From IMG/VR virus record IMGVR_UViG_3300021142_000172, positions 1 through 24,580 of that record: a stretch of DNA of 24,580 nucleotides; one strand, 5' to 3'. A program made the translations under genes and the position numbers. Source of the stretch: a virus. Of this stretch, positions 8,070 through 17,284 are shown piece by piece. The notes below the pieces were generated by a model. The model made no database searches, was not told where the DNA came from, and saw nothing but the letters and a program-made list of their open reading frames with translations. Every line of letters starts with the position of its first letter. The first letter of the stretch is position 1.

Positions 8070-9293
8070 TTAAAGCTCACTGAAAAAATTACTTTCTTTA
8101 TTTGGAGATTTCTTAGAAGTTTCAGTTAATTGTCCCTTAGTACTATATTTAAAGTACTCTTGTTTTGCTTTAGATTCTGTAGATTTAACCACATTACCTA
8201 AATTTAACTTAACAGGCTGCCCAGGTTTAAAATCTATAAGAAGACCAAGCATAGCCTTTACTTCATGATTAGCTGGTTTATTTAATTCCAACATTGCATA
8301 ATCCCAATCAGTGATCAGTTGTCCATCAGGCAACTTCCAATTCTTATCTTCCAGCATATGAAGTGCCCTTGTAGCACTTTCTTTAGTAACAGGTATACCA
8401 TTAAAATCTTTAGCTTTAACCTTTGAAGTAAAGATTGATCTAAGATTAGTTTTATACTGTTCTTCAGCAGCTTGCTTTTGTTCTAGTTTTACCTTAGCAT
8501 CAGAAGCCATTTTCTGAGCTTCTTGTTCTTCAGTCCTTACTAATGCCTTATGGTATCTAATAGAATCACTTTCTAATTCACTATTTAATTTTAGTGATTT
8601 AACTTTATCATCTATATCTTTTTCTTCCCATCCTTGTTTTCTTAAAGCAGTTTTAACTACTTTAACCTGATTATCTTCATCTGTAAGATCCATATCTTTA
8701 AAAGATTGAATCTGTTCAAACTTAGCTAAATATTCTCTAGGAGAAGCACCATCTACAAAGATTGCATCAAAAGCTTCAGCATATTCATCACCATACTTAT
8801 TTACAAAATTAGCAAGCAATTCTTCTGCACCTTTTTCTTTTTCAGCTTGCCACTTAGCTACAAACTCTTCTTGAGTTTTAGGAAGAGGCTCATCTTCTGA
8901 TTCTCTGGAAAATATATTTAAATCTACTAGGTCCTTTGAAAGTTCCTCTAAATAAGATAAATCCTTATCTTCATTAGTATTTTCTTTCTTTGCAGAAGTT
9001 TTGTCTTTACTAGGATTAGGATTATCTAAATCATTTTCAGGATCTAAAAAATCATTATCTATTTGTTTCCTAGCTTCTTCTTCCTCTTTCTTTGTTTTTT
9101 CAGCCAAAGCTTTAGCAGCTTTTTCTTGTTCTGTATCAGCTTTACCAGCCTCAGCAGCTTTTTGCTTATCTTCTAAAGAAGCAGGAGTAAGATCATTAGA
9201 TGATGTATTTGGTCCGAAAGTATTATCTATTTCCAGTTGTTCAATATTATCATCTATAGTACTAAATATATTATCCGTATCTTGATTGTTCAT
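8070..9293 (-). CDS. acidic coiled-coil protein, probable capsid scaffold
   Basis: A 407-aa, highly charged protein lying between portal and MCP. Residues 40-135 are low complexity, rich in Asp/Glu/Lys/Ala (AEKTKKEEEEARKQID) and likely disordered. Residues 135-300 are mostly helical with many Glu, Lys and Gln, and the C-terminus is Lys/Ser-rich. This composition and position are those of phage scaffolding proteins, which direct shell assembly and leave before or during packaging. A minor virion role or a scaffold-protease cannot be excluded, but no protease triad is visible. A -7-like promoter element lies 36-43 nt upstream. Confidence 0.65.
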   Translation of the reverse strand: MNNQDTDNIFSTIDDNIEQLEIDNTFGPNTSSNDLTPASLEDKQKAAEAGKADTEQEKAAKALAEKTKKEEEEARKQIDNDFLDPENDLDNPNPSKDKTSAKKENTNEDKDLSYLEELSKDLVDLNIFSRESEDEPLPKTQEEFVAKWQAEKEKGAEELLANFVNKYGDEYAEAFDAIFVDGASPREYLAKFEQIQSFKDMDLTDEDNQVKVVKTALRKQGWEEKDIDDKVKSLKLNSELESDSIRYHKALVRTEEQEAQKMASDAKVKLEQKQAAEEQYKTNLRSIFTSKVKAKDFNGIPVTKESATRALHMLEDKNWKLPDGQLITDWDYAMLELNKPANHEVKAMLGLLIDFKPGQPVKLNLGNVVKSTESKAKQEYFKYSTKGQLTETSKKSPNKESNFFSEL

Positions 9294-9328
9294 ATGTAGT
9301 TATTATTAGTTTTTCCTTTAATGTTACA

Positions 9329-9336
9329 CAAATGTA
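9329..9336 (-). promoter_or_regulatory. candidate -7 promoter element for scaffold/MCP genes
   Basis: The minus strand carries TACATTTG, matching the Bacteroidota -7 consensus TAnnTTTG, in a 100-nt gap between the 78-aa gene and the scaffold-like gene. No TTTG is found at the usual -33 distance, so it may be a weak or phage-activated promoter that boosts capsid gene expression. Confidence 0.4.
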
Positions 9337-9393
9337 ATAACTATATTTGATATAATCATCACAGTCTAAATGTTTATTGTTTTTTCTATGTCA

Positions 9394-9630
9394 TTAACCT
9401 AATTCTAAGTCTTCATTATCTGTATACTCCTCCTCACAAGCTAGTTTATAAAATCTTTCATAAAAAGAATCAAAATTTTCATTTATAGTAAGATCATCTA
9501 TATCCATATAAAAACAAATAGTAGTTTCAGCATCATTCAAAGGACTTTCATGAGCTTTTCTAATATCTTCAGTTCTTATTACTGAAGAAACATATTTAAA
9601 ATTTTTATGTGCTTCTACTTTTAATAACAT
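9394..9630 (-). CDS. small acidic late protein, unknown
   Basis: A 78-aa acidic protein (ending EEEYTDNEDLELG) that starts one base after the portal gene ends. It contains a short beta/alpha pattern (TTICFYMDIDDLTINENF) and no cysteines or membrane segments. Function is unknown. The position after portal and before the scaffold-like gene suggests an assembly or packaging accessory, which is inference only. Confidence 0.6.
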   Translation of the reverse strand: MLLKVEAHKNFKYVSSVIRTEDIRKAHESPLNDAETTICFYMDIDDLTINENFDSFYERFYKLACEEEYTDNEDLELG

Positions 9631-9631
9631 A

Positions 9632-12355
9632 TTAATTTTTATTATTAGGTTTAGATTTAGCTATTTTAAGTTTCTCTTTCTCTATTTGATTCCTAGATTC
9701 AATATTTTTTTCCTCTAAGTTTAATTTTCTTTCTTTTTGTTGTCTTTCAAAATTATCCTTATTATCTTGTTGTTCTAGTTTCTTTTTTTGTATTTCTAAA
9801 TTTATACTATCTAAATCTCTTTTTCTAATAGCCTCTTGTTCTTTCAAATTATGACCTAGTATATCTAGCATATCAGGAGCAGAGGAAGAAAGATTTTCTT
9901 TAGAAATTTGTATAGCTTCTTTTATTCTTTCTATAGTCATAGCAACATTAGCTTTTGTATCTATTTCATACATTTTAAGCTGTACATTATCTTGATGTTC
10001 TTTTTCTCTGAAAGCTACATCAGCTTGATCTTTTTGTTGTTGTGCTTGAGCAGCTTGCTGTTCTCCTTGTTGTTTCTGTTGTACTAACTTTTCATTTTCT
10101 TCTTTAATTTTCTTAAGACCATCCAGTTTTTGTCTAATAGAGTTTTGAAGATAAAGAGAAGCTACATCATAGCTAGAAGTACCATTCTGTAACATACCCT
10201 GAGTAAGTTCGTCAAGTTTATTATAGAATCTTTGATCCTCTGCTCTAGAAGTAATAAATAATTTAATATCTCTATTTTTAAGTTGTTCCTGAGTTTGTAT
10301 CTGACAAAACATATTACCGCCAGTACTATCAATATAACTAATGGTACTTTCAGGTTTTTTACATTCTAAATATTGAGCTACATCTATAATAGCTTGAAGT
10401 GCTTGATTTTCAACATATTCCTGCTGAACAAAATAAGGTTCTGTTTGTGCATAAGATTGTGTCATGGCTGTATTAGTACCAGTAGCTGTTTCACTAGCTT
10501 GTACTTGTCCTAATCTTTGTTCTGATAATCCTACAAGTTTCCAGCACTCTGCTCTACACATTAATGCTAAATTCATTCTAGCACTAATTACATCACTCAT
10601 ACTCATATCCTGAACAGTAAACTGATTGAAAGAAGAACCACCATTAGTGTTTTCAGGAGAATCATCTATAAAACAAATGCCCTCTTCTTCCATCTTTCTC
10701 AACCATACTGCTTCAGAATCTTTATAATCTATACCTTTAAGTAAAGGAATAAATCTCTTATTAAATACAAGTACCTTACCTTTTTCCTTCTCAAGATACC
10801 TATAAACCTGATTCATACAAACATTATAAATTGTTTGCCAAGGTTTCATAAGATCTACAAGAGATACAGATATTGTATTCTTTATTTCATGTAACACACC
10901 AATGATAGGACAATAATCTAATATTTCTAAAGGAGATACATGATAAATATCATCTCCTATTTTTACTCCCTTATACCATTGATTTACCCAACCCCATTCA
11001 ATACTTATTTCCCTAGGATGTGTTCCTGGTTTATAATTATCATCAACTATATCAGATTGTTCTATACCATTTTTATCTATATAAGTAAGTAAGCCTTGTT
11101 TTCTTTTTGATTTCCAATAAGAAGTTGTTACTACAAACCTATTACCAAAAGTACCTACAGAAGGAGCAGCATTACCTAAGAACCCATCTAATGACTGTTG
11201 GTTTTCAGATTGTATCATTGCTTCCATCTTTGTTCTCTCTTCAAGAATAAGAGGATCATAAGCATTATACTTAATACTGTCTATACCCTTACCACCATTA
11301 TTAGGACTAAATAAATTAGATTCTCTTGAATAAGGGAAAAATGCCATCATAGCATATTTTCTTAAATGATCTATTTCATTTTCAGGTAAATCAAACTTGT
11401 CTAATATTTCAGACAACTCCATGATTTCTATTATACCTGCTGCATAAGCATCTCTAGTATATTTTTTATCAGGGGTTGTTAACCACCAAGTATACTTAGG
11501 ATTTAAACAGTCAACAGTAAAACCTGTTTTAGTTTTATTTTCATAGATATGATAAAATTGCCTATTACAAATAAGCATATCTCTAAAACCTTCTTCAAAA
11601 ATCTCTTTAAGATTGAATTCAGTTTTAAGAGCAGTTAACATATTAGCAGCCCATTTTTCTGCTTCTGAAGAATAAGAACTCATAGCTTCTTTGATATAAT
11701 CCTGAGTAAGTTCTTCAGCTTGTTTATTAAATTCTTCTACGTTAGAAGTATCAACTCCCTGAGCTAATAGTTTCTTTTTTATAATAGAACTAGCTTGTTG
11801 ATATACTAACCTATTTTTAACATCTGTATAATACTTTTCTTCTTCAGATTGTGATAAAGAATCTACACACTTAGGTCTAGATATATCAGGTCTTTTAGAT
11901 TTTTCACCAACTAAGTCATTAATAGGAGGAGTCATTATCTGGTAACACTGGACATAAGCAGGTAGATCAGCATCCTGTATTAACTGATCCATCATAGACA
12001 TTACAGGACCTTCCTGATAGAAGTCTTCTGATGTTAATATGTTTTTAAGTAATTCGTAATTTCTTACTATTCTTTTTCTTTGATAATTATATTGAGCTAG
12101 TCCTACAGTATAGAAATAATCCATATTAATCTTTTGCCAAACAGGAGAAGATTTTGTATCTTCTTTTACATTCTGTTTAGGCATAGGAATTACATTACCA
12201 TAATCATCTTGTATTTGTCTATGATCATTGAGAACTATATTCTTTTGTAAAGCTTCAGAATAGTATTTACCCTCATCAATAAATTGATCAGGATATAAAT
12301 TAAGCATCACTTCATAAGGTGCTTTGTATTCTGGTATGTTACGAATTATTGCCAT
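9632..12355 (-). CDS. portal protein (crAss-like)
   Basis: A 907-aa protein taken as the portal, the dodecameric ring through which TerL packages DNA. It lies right after TerL, is of the large size expected for crAss-like portals, and has a portal-like layout. The N-terminal alpha/beta clip/wing region includes QIMTPPINDLVGEKSKRP near residue 140. The core includes a tyrosine/tryptophan-rich strand region (IEWGWVNQWYKGVKIGDDIY) and a stem-like helical segment at about 540-640 with SEQRLGQVQASETATG. The last about 150 residues are a continuous Gln/Glu/Lys coiled coil, resembling the barrel of P22-type portals but very polar. It begins 4 nt downstream of TerL. Confidence 0.85.
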   Translation of the reverse strand: MAIIRNIPEYKAPYEVMLNLYPDQFIDEGKYYSEALQKNIVLNDHRQIQDDYGNVIPMPKQNVKEDTKSSPVWQKINMDYFYTVGLAQYNYQRKRIVRNYELLKNILTSEDFYQEGPVMSMMDQLIQDADLPAYVQCYQIMTPPINDLVGEKSKRPDISRPKCVDSLSQSEEEKYYTDVKNRLVYQQASSIIKKKLLAQGVDTSNVEEFNKQAEELTQDYIKEAMSSYSSEAEKWAANMLTALKTEFNLKEIFEEGFRDMLICNRQFYHIYENKTKTGFTVDCLNPKYTWWLTTPDKKYTRDAYAAGIIEIMELSEILDKFDLPENEIDHLRKYAMMAFFPYSRESNLFSPNNGGKGIDSIKYNAYDPLILEERTKMEAMIQSENQQSLDGFLGNAAPSVGTFGNRFVVTTSYWKSKRKQGLLTYIDKNGIEQSDIVDDNYKPGTHPREISIEWGWVNQWYKGVKIGDDIYHVSPLEILDYCPIIGVLHEIKNTISVSLVDLMKPWQTIYNVCMNQVYRYLEKEKGKVLVFNKRFIPLLKGIDYKDSEAVWLRKMEEEGICFIDDSPENTNGGSSFNQFTVQDMSMSDVISARMNLALMCRAECWKLVGLSEQRLGQVQASETATGTNTAMTQSYAQTEPYFVQQEYVENQALQAIIDVAQYLECKKPESTISYIDSTGGNMFCQIQTQEQLKNRDIKLFITSRAEDQRFYNKLDELTQGMLQNGTSSYDVASLYLQNSIRQKLDGLKKIKEENEKLVQQKQQGEQQAAQAQQQKDQADVAFREKEHQDNVQLKMYEIDTKANVAMTIERIKEAIQISKENLSSSAPDMLDILGHNLKEQEAIRKRDLDSINLEIQKKKLEQQDNKDNFERQQKERKLNLEEKNIESRNQIEKEKLKIAKSKPNNKN

Positions 12356-12359
12356 ATTA

Positions 12360-15300
12360 TTATTTGAATAATTTTTTCATTCTTATTTCAGAACCCATTC
12401 TATTTATAGGTTTAAAAGTCTGTCTCCTTATACTTAATTTTTTACCATAATCTTTAGGAGCAGCAAATCTAGGATCTTCGTTTTCTACGGATATTTTTAA
12501 CTTTTGTGCATCTAGTTTTCTAGCAGCAGTGATTGCTAAACTAGCTGCTATTTCTCTATCAAAGTTACCATCCTTATTCCACTTTATAATTTCTTCTAAT
12601 AAAGTAGGATCATTTATTTTACTAACTCCTAATACTTTTCTAGTTTCTGTTAAACCAGGAACAGGAATAGAAGTAAAAACTTCTTCCATGTATTGTTTAA
12701 GATTAGTTCTTAGTAATTCTTTTATTTTAGGAGCTGCACTACTTACTCCTTTACTTCTTGATAAAGTACTGGAATTAGGCACTTCTATTCTAACCCATTC
12801 AGGAGTGTCCATTAAATAATGTCCTTCTCCTTTAGCTATCATATAATCAATAAAAGACATTTCATCATTTTCACATAATGTTATTGCATTATAATATTTG
12901 ATAAGAAGTCTTGCATTATTATTCCAACTTTCTTTACTATCAGGTCTACCAACATACCAAGCTACAAGCATATCCTGAAATGAATCATTCAATACATCAT
13001 AAGCTCTTTTAAAGATATACACTGCTCCTAAAGAATCTGAATTAGCTGCTTTTTCAAATCTATATGGGTCAACTCCTGCTACATACAAACCCCAAGGAGT
13101 TATAGTAGGATGTTCTATAATTACTATAGGAGTATTTTTATTTTCAGTTTGTATACATGGGTAAGAAGATATAGGACATTTGCTACTAGGCTTGTGAATA
13201 ATTTTAACATCTTCTACTTGTATAGAAGAATTACTATTATGAGTAACTTGTGCTTCTTCTAGTTCTACCCACATACCTATTTTTAATCCTGGAAATTTTC
13301 TTTCTAACTCATCTTTTTGTTTCTGAGCTATATCACCATTATAAAAATTCTCTGAAGAAGAAAGAAAGCATTCTTTAGGAGTTAAAGGAAAATACATAAT
13401 CAGTTTTAAATATTCTGTCTGATCAGGGTCTCCTGCCTTTAATCTTCTTTCTTCTTTTATTTTTGCTAATGCCTTTTCTTTATCAGATACTAAAATAGGT
13501 ATTTGACTTAATTCTGGATAATATCCTTCTGGAAGTTTTCCTTCTCCTATTAAGTATTCAGCTAAATTAGTTTGGTATTTACAATCTGTTCTAAATAGAC
13601 CAGACATAAATAAACCAGTTCTTTCACCAGTTTCTTGATTTACAAAAGGTAAAAAGTTATTTGCTTCAGGGTGATAAAATAACCTTTCAGCATCATCTCC
13701 TTTTTCAAATGCACCACCTGTACCAACAAGTATAGGAATAGCTCTCCAACCATATTTAGACATAAAGGCTGGTTTTGCAGCCTCTAATGCTTGAGAGAAA
13801 GGAGCCTTTCCTATTTCATCCATTATGAATGATTTAGCAGAAAGACCTGCTGGACCTTCTGTGTTCTGACCTTCTGCTATATTTCTTATTATTATGTGAG
13901 ACCATATAATATCTTCACCATCAGTAGCTTTGTAACCTAAACTTATAGATTTAGCCCTCTTGTCTTTAGTAAGTCTAGGTATTCTCATACCATCCCATAC
14001 TTTACTAAGACCATAATTAAGCCTTAATTTCAAATTATCCAAATCATCTTCACTACCACTTACAACTGCATTTTGACTCTTCTTAAAAAGAGTAGCATTA
14101 TAAGCAATAAAAGAAGATTCGATTGTTGAATTATGGGTAATAGTATAATTATCTGTTAAGAATAAATGAGAACTATTGTCTACCATTATACAAGTAGCCT
14201 CACCATCAAATACATATTCAATATTAGTTATTGCTGTATTTTCTAAATATTTAGGATTTCTTTTTATATTATTTAATTTCCTACTTAATTTAAAAATAGG
14301 TTTACTAGTATATAAAATAAATCTAGTTGTATCTTTACAATCTATTTTTATTCCGTTTTTTTTATATGAAGTTTTTTTATTTTTTTTAGATAAGTTAATA
14401 CCCAAACTTCTACAAAGTTTATAGAAACCATCAGCTAATGCAGGTATAGAAGAACTAAATTCAATCTTTCCTTCTTTAGAACATGATCCATCAGAGTCCA
14501 TTAATCCCCTAAGTAATTCCATTCTTTGTTCAATAGAACAATATTGGTATATATCTGGAATTTTTTTATTATTGTATAATCCAGATTCTTTTAAATAATT
14601 ATGAAATATGTTTCTTCTATAATCATGTCCTCCTACTATACCAGAAGTAATACCATAAGTAATACTACCCTCTGTATTTGATACCTGTAACCCAATACTA
14701 TATGCATAAGACTTAATACTATCTATTATCTCATCATCTATATTAGTAATTCTTACATCCGAACTACTACCATCTCCTAACCATAGTCCTAAGATATAAG
14801 GATCAATAGGAAGAAGTTTTTCATCATATTGAATTGCTTTATTATTAGGGATAGAGTATTTAAATTCATATGGATTTTTTCTAGTTTTAGTCCAGTCTAA
14901 TCTTATTTTTTTATAATCGTCTAAAAGTTCTTTAGTATTTTTTACTATATTTTTTTTAGTAATTCTGTTATAAACAAACCAATTATGTTCTAAACCACAA
15001 AAAATTTCTCTACCATCAAGTAAAGTTAACTTATATATAGGTTTCTTACCTTGAGGATACTTCCCAATGATAGTAGTAAGTTTACCAGAGTCGTCATATA
15101 TCTGTTGTCCTACTTTACAGTCTCCTATAGTTATTTCTTTATTGGCTGTGTAAAGTAAAGAAGAGTTTAATAATTCCTTCCCCCCCTGTCTTAAACCTAC
15201 CTCTATATAACCTTTTAAACCATCAGGATGATTTCTACAAGCTTCTAAGGCTTCTGCTCTTATCCACTCATTATCTCTCAAAGAAGTAACAGTTTCAAAA

Positions 15301-15515
15301 GGAACAATATTACCAAACTCATCCTTAATATCATCAGTTATCCACCAATGATTAATATGCCAATATAACCATCCAGATATAAATATTCCATCTACATATA
15401 CCCCACCAGTACATCTATCCTTTTCTTGCTTTATTAAAGCTTTTCTGGCTTCTGTACCTTTAGCAGGTATACTTTTTAAGTTCTTAAAAAATTCTGAATA
15501 TTTTATATTTTCCAT
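12360..15515 (-). CDS. terL: terminase large subunit, interrupted by an intein
   Basis: A 1051-aa precursor encoding the DNA-packaging motor. Residues 114-462 are an in-frame intein; joining 1-113 to 463-1051 gives a 702-aa TerL. The join rebuilds a perfect Walker A, GLRQGGK + ST, split exactly between Lys and Ser. Walker B is FIMDE (residues 563-567), the coupling segment is VGTGG about 597-601, and LTPKECFL about 711-718 precedes the nuclease. The RNase H-like nuclease acidic residues are Asp816 (GVDPYR), Glu882 or Glu885 (CENDE) and Asp986 (NFDREIA). Its ATG overlaps the stop of the 104-aa gene (TAATG), and portal follows 4 nt later. ATP binding requires splicing, since the unspliced Walker A is GGKE. 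Confidence 0.92.
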   Translation of the reverse strand: MENIKYSEFFKNLKSIPAKGTEARKALIKQEKDRCTGGVYVDGIFISGWLYWHINHWWITDDIKDEFGNIVPFETVTSLRDNEWIRAEALEACRNHPDGLKGYIEVGLRQGGKELLNSSLLYTANKEITIGDCKVGQQIYDDSGKLTTIIGKYPQGKKPIYKLTLLDGREIFCGLEHNWFVYNRITKKNIVKNTKELLDDYKKIRLDWTKTRKNPYEFKYSIPNNKAIQYDEKLLPIDPYILGLWLGDGSSSDVRITNIDDEIIDSIKSYAYSIGLQVSNTEGSITYGITSGIVGGHDYRRNIFHNYLKESGLYNNKKIPDIYQYCSIEQRMELLRGLMDSDGSCSKEGKIEFSSSIPALADGFYKLCRSLGINLSKKNKKTSYKKNGIKIDCKDTTRFILYTSKPIFKLSRKLNNIKRNPKYLENTAITNIEYVFDGEATCIMVDNSSHLFLTDNYTITHNSTIESSFIAYNATLFKKSQNAVVSGSEDDLDNLKLRLNYGLSKVWDGMRIPRLTKDKRAKSISLGYKATDGEDIIWSHIIIRNIAEGQNTEGPAGLSAKSFIMDEIGKAPFSQALEAAKPAFMSKYGWRAIPILVGTGGAFEKGDDAERLFYHPEANNFLPFVNQETGERTGLFMSGLFRTDCKYQTNLAEYLIGEGKLPEGYYPELSQIPILVSDKEKALAKIKEERRLKAGDPDQTEYLKLIMYFPLTPKECFLSSSENFYNGDIAQKQKDELERKFPGLKIGMWVELEEAQVTHNSNSSIQVEDVKIIHKPSSKCPISSYPCIQTENKNTPIVIIEHPTITPWGLYVAGVDPYRFEKAANSDSLGAVYIFKRAYDVLNDSFQDMLVAWYVGRPDSKESWNNNARLLIKYYNAITLCENDEMSFIDYMIAKGEGHYLMDTPEWVRIEVPNSSTLSRSKGVSSAAPKIKELLRTNLKQYMEEVFTSIPVPGLTETRKVLGVSKINDPTLLEEIIKWNKDGNFDREIAASLAITAARKLDAQKLKISVENEDPRFAAPKDYGKKLSIRRQTFKPINRMGSEIRMKKLFK
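14130..15176 (-). mobile_element. class 3-type intein with LAGLIDADG endonuclease in TerL
   Basis: A 349-aa protein-splicing element between Lys113 and Ser463 of the TerL precursor. Block A aligns with IGDCKVGQQIYDDSG. Block B is GREIFCGLEHNW (168-179). The C-terminal blocks are TCIMVDNSSHLFL and ITHN|S. It shows the class 3 signature: Trp179 at B:12, Cys442 at F:4 and Thr460 at G:5, with His461-Asn462 and +1 Ser. Position 1 is Glu, not Cys/Ser/Ala, as allowed when Cys at F:4 is the first nucleophile. The middle carries two LAGLIDADG helices, ILGLWLGDG (Asp248) and LLRGLMDSDG (Asp342), so homing activity is likely retained. Boundaries rest on the rebuilt Walker A and on block A spacing. Confidence 0.88.
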
Positions 15516-15829
15516 TATTCTTGCATTGATTCAGGGATGTCGTCTCCTCCTCTTGCTTCTTTTTTCTTATTTTCTTCAGCTACTTCTAGCCTTTTAATAT
15601 TTTCTAACATAGCAGTAATATCTTTAGCTGTATCTCTTAAAGCTTTTTGTATTACTTCTTTAGTTTGAACTACTGCATAATAAGCTCCTCCTGTTTTAGT
15701 TTTCATAAGTTCTTTACGATCTTCAACTAAATGGTAAGGATTATCTTCTATATATTTTTTCCAGCTATCTACTTGTAGTCTACAAAACTCAAGATCATCA
15801 CTTAGAAAATTATTTTTCTTTACTGCCAT
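15515..15829 (-). CDS. small helical protein before TerL, possible small terminase
   Basis: A 104-aa, mostly helical, charged protein (DITAMLENIKRLEVAEENKK near residues 70-90, then an acidic tail). It sits directly upstream of TerL with a one-base overlap, the usual place of a small terminase subunit, and its helical hairpin plus C-terminal coiled coil would fit a ring-forming TerS. There is no clear N-terminal helix-turn-helix, so the role is a guess from position and size. Confidence 0.5.
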   Translation of the reverse strand: MAVKKNNFLSDDLEFCRLQVDSWKKYIEDNPYHLVEDRKELMKTKTGGAYYAVVQTKEVIQKALRDTAKDITAMLENIKRLEVAEENKKKEARGGDDIPESMQE

Positions 15830-16125
15830 ATATCTTCTTCGTCTTCTAGATTAACTTCAAAATCATCTTTCTTTTTTAATCCAAGTTTCTTACCGTCTTC
15901 AATTATTTTTTCTATCTCAGTATCTTCTGGTATATACATATTAGCTTTATATTTTTGCAAAGCTAATAAAAATTCTTTATTTTCAATACCCCAAATATTT
16001 CCATATTCTTCAGTAGCATCGGCTACATGCCTGAGTATATTTTGATTTGGAAAATCATGGTGTAGATCTTTAAAAATCTGTATAATATTATTAAATGTTT
16101 CCGCCTGTGCCTTGCTGTGTGCCAT
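15820..16125 (-). CDS. small late protein, unknown
   Basis: A 101-aa helical protein with an acidic C-terminus (FEVNLEDEEDIWQ). It contains HDFPNQNILRHVADATEEYG near residues 18-37. It overlaps the upstream zinc-ribbon gene by 35 nt and the downstream 104-aa gene by 10 nt, so it is part of the pre-terminase operon. Not recognised. Confidence 0.6.
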   Translation of the reverse strand: MAHSKAQAETFNNIIQIFKDLHHDFPNQNILRHVADATEEYGNIWGIENKEFLLALQKYKANMYIPEDTEIEKIIEDGKKLGLKKKDDFEVNLEDEEDIWQ

Positions 16126-16510
16126 TTTCTATTATTTTATTCTGCATTAGGTTTATTTTATAATCTATAAGATCTTTATTAAGCTCTTCTGTTTCCATTA
16201 ATTTTTGTGCTGTATCATCATCTGTTATAGATAACCATTTAGGTTCTTCATCTGGATAATGCGAAGAAGGATCTCCTAAAGGACAATGTGCTGATAATGC
16301 TCTGGTCTTAAGATACATATTACAACCACAATCTATACAGAAAGCATCAGGTCTTTTTGTAGTTATTAAACCTGAAGCTATAGCATTAGGAGAATAATAA
16401 GGACATTGTTTACAAATGTTAATTCTTTCTTCTGCTACTTTTTCTACTTCATCTTTAACAAATATAGAATTATTTATTCCTTCTAGTAAACCTTTAAGAT
16501 CTATTTTCAT
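16091..16510 (-). CDS. zinc-ribbon protein
   Basis: A 139-aa protein with a clear zinc-binding core: Cys33-x2-Cys36 (CKQCPYY), then Cys58-x2-Cys61-x-Cys63 (CIDCGC) and Cys76 (HCPLG). The paired CxxC knuckles look like a zinc ribbon, here probably binding one or two Zn ions. The N-terminal 30 residues and the C-terminal 40 are helical. In the pre-terminase operon this may bind DNA or protein during packaging or transcription; the family name is not known to me. It shares ATGA with the upstream gene. Confidence 0.7.
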   Translation of the reverse strand: MKIDLKGLLEGINNSIFVKDEVEKVAEERINICKQCPYYSPNAIASGLITTKRPDAFCIDCGCNMYLKTRALSAHCPLGDPSSHYPDEEPKWLSITDDDTAQKLMETEELNKDLIDYKINLMQNKIIENGTQQGTGGNI

Positions 16511-16968
16511 AATTTAGAAGCATCTTTAAAACTATCAATGCTTTTAAAAGTATTATCATTTATAATATCTGTTCCTATTTCTTCTTCAGGAACTATAATT
16601 TCTTCTGATATTCTATGACCTTGTTTTTTTAACATAGCTTCTATGTCTGGAGTTAATTCTTGATAACCCTCCCAACATTTACCAATACTATTTTTATATT
16701 TCAACAAAGTATTATAACTATCTATAAAATTATTAAAAATAAAATCTATGTGTTCAGCGTTGCTGTCAAAATAAATAGTATAGTTTTTACCGAATACACT
16801 TAAAAGTTTATTTTGTTCTATTTCTATAGTAATTCTAATTTCATCATGTAATTGATTTCTTTCAATTACTTCCAAACTAGCTATGTGACTATCTTTTATA
16901 ATCTTATTTATATTATTTATCATAGAATTTAATCCTTTATAGATAGCTCTTTTATTATAACAATTCAT
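16507..16968 (-). CDS. late operon protein, unknown
   Basis: A 153-aa protein with alternating helix and strand. It has a beta segment (NKLLSVFGKNYTIYFDSN, about residues 53-70) and a Glu/Ile-rich C-terminal part (EEIIVPEEEIGTDI). No metal-binding or catalytic pattern is evident. It lies 1 nt after the HU/IHF-like gene and overlaps the zinc-ribbon gene by 4 nt. Function unknown. Confidence 0.6.
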   Translation of the reverse strand: MNCYNKRAIYKGLNSMINNINKIIKDSHIASLEVIERNQLHDEIRITIEIEQNKLLSVFGKNYTIYFDSNAEHIDFIFNNFIDSYNTLLKYKNSIGKCWEGYQELTPDIEAMLKKQGHRISEEIIVPEEEIGTDIINDNTFKSIDSFKDASKL

Positions 16969-16969
16969 T

Positions 16970-17284
16970 TTATTTCTTTTTACTATTTAAATAATCTATA
17001 TCTTGTTGAAGAGAGTTTATATATTTATCATTCTTTACAGAAGTTTCCTTAGCTTTAAAAAATTCTAATAATTGTTTTTTCTTTTCAAGATTCTTGTCAA
17101 CTATATTAGGCTTAATTATTAATCTAAAGAGATCTGTTACTTCTATAGAAGTGCCTATTTTAAGGGCTTTATAAGTAGACTCCCATTGATATTGGTGTAC
17201 TTTATTTACCAATTCTAAGGGTAAGCCTAGTTCATCAGCTACTTGTTTTACAACTCTGCTTCCAATGGTTTCTGATACAAACAT
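16970..17284 (-). CDS. HU/IHF-like DNA-binding protein
   Basis: A 104-aa protein whose residues about 9-60 read like the body of the bacterial HU/IHF fold: VVKQVADELGLPLELVNKV as the N-terminal helix-turn-helix-like pair, a second long helix (WESTYKALKIG), then TSIEVTDLFRLIIKPN in place of the usual 'VELRGFGTFxVR'. The long DNA-embracing beta arms seem short or replaced by a Lys-rich helical tail (KKKQLLEFFKAK). crAss-like phages are known to carry IHF-like genes in the virion block. Likely role: DNA bending or genome compaction. It overlaps the winged-helix gene by 37 nt. Confidence 0.65.
   Translation of the reverse strand: MFVSETIGSRVVKQVADELGLPLELVNKVHQYQWESTYKALKIGTSIEVTDLFRLIIKPNIVDKNLEKKKQLLEFFKAKETSVKNDKYINSLQQDIDYLNSKKK

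Noticed and set aside
9001-9285. 94-aa plus-strand frame opposite the scaffold-like gene
   Set aside because: It is Ser/Leu low-complexity sequence caused by antisense Glu/Lys/Ala codons, with no start context.
15153-15164. Placing the intein start at one of the Ser residues after GGKELLN
   Set aside because: That would leave a broken Walker A (GGKELLNS) and shift block A by five residues. Starting at Glu restores GGKST and the normal spacing.
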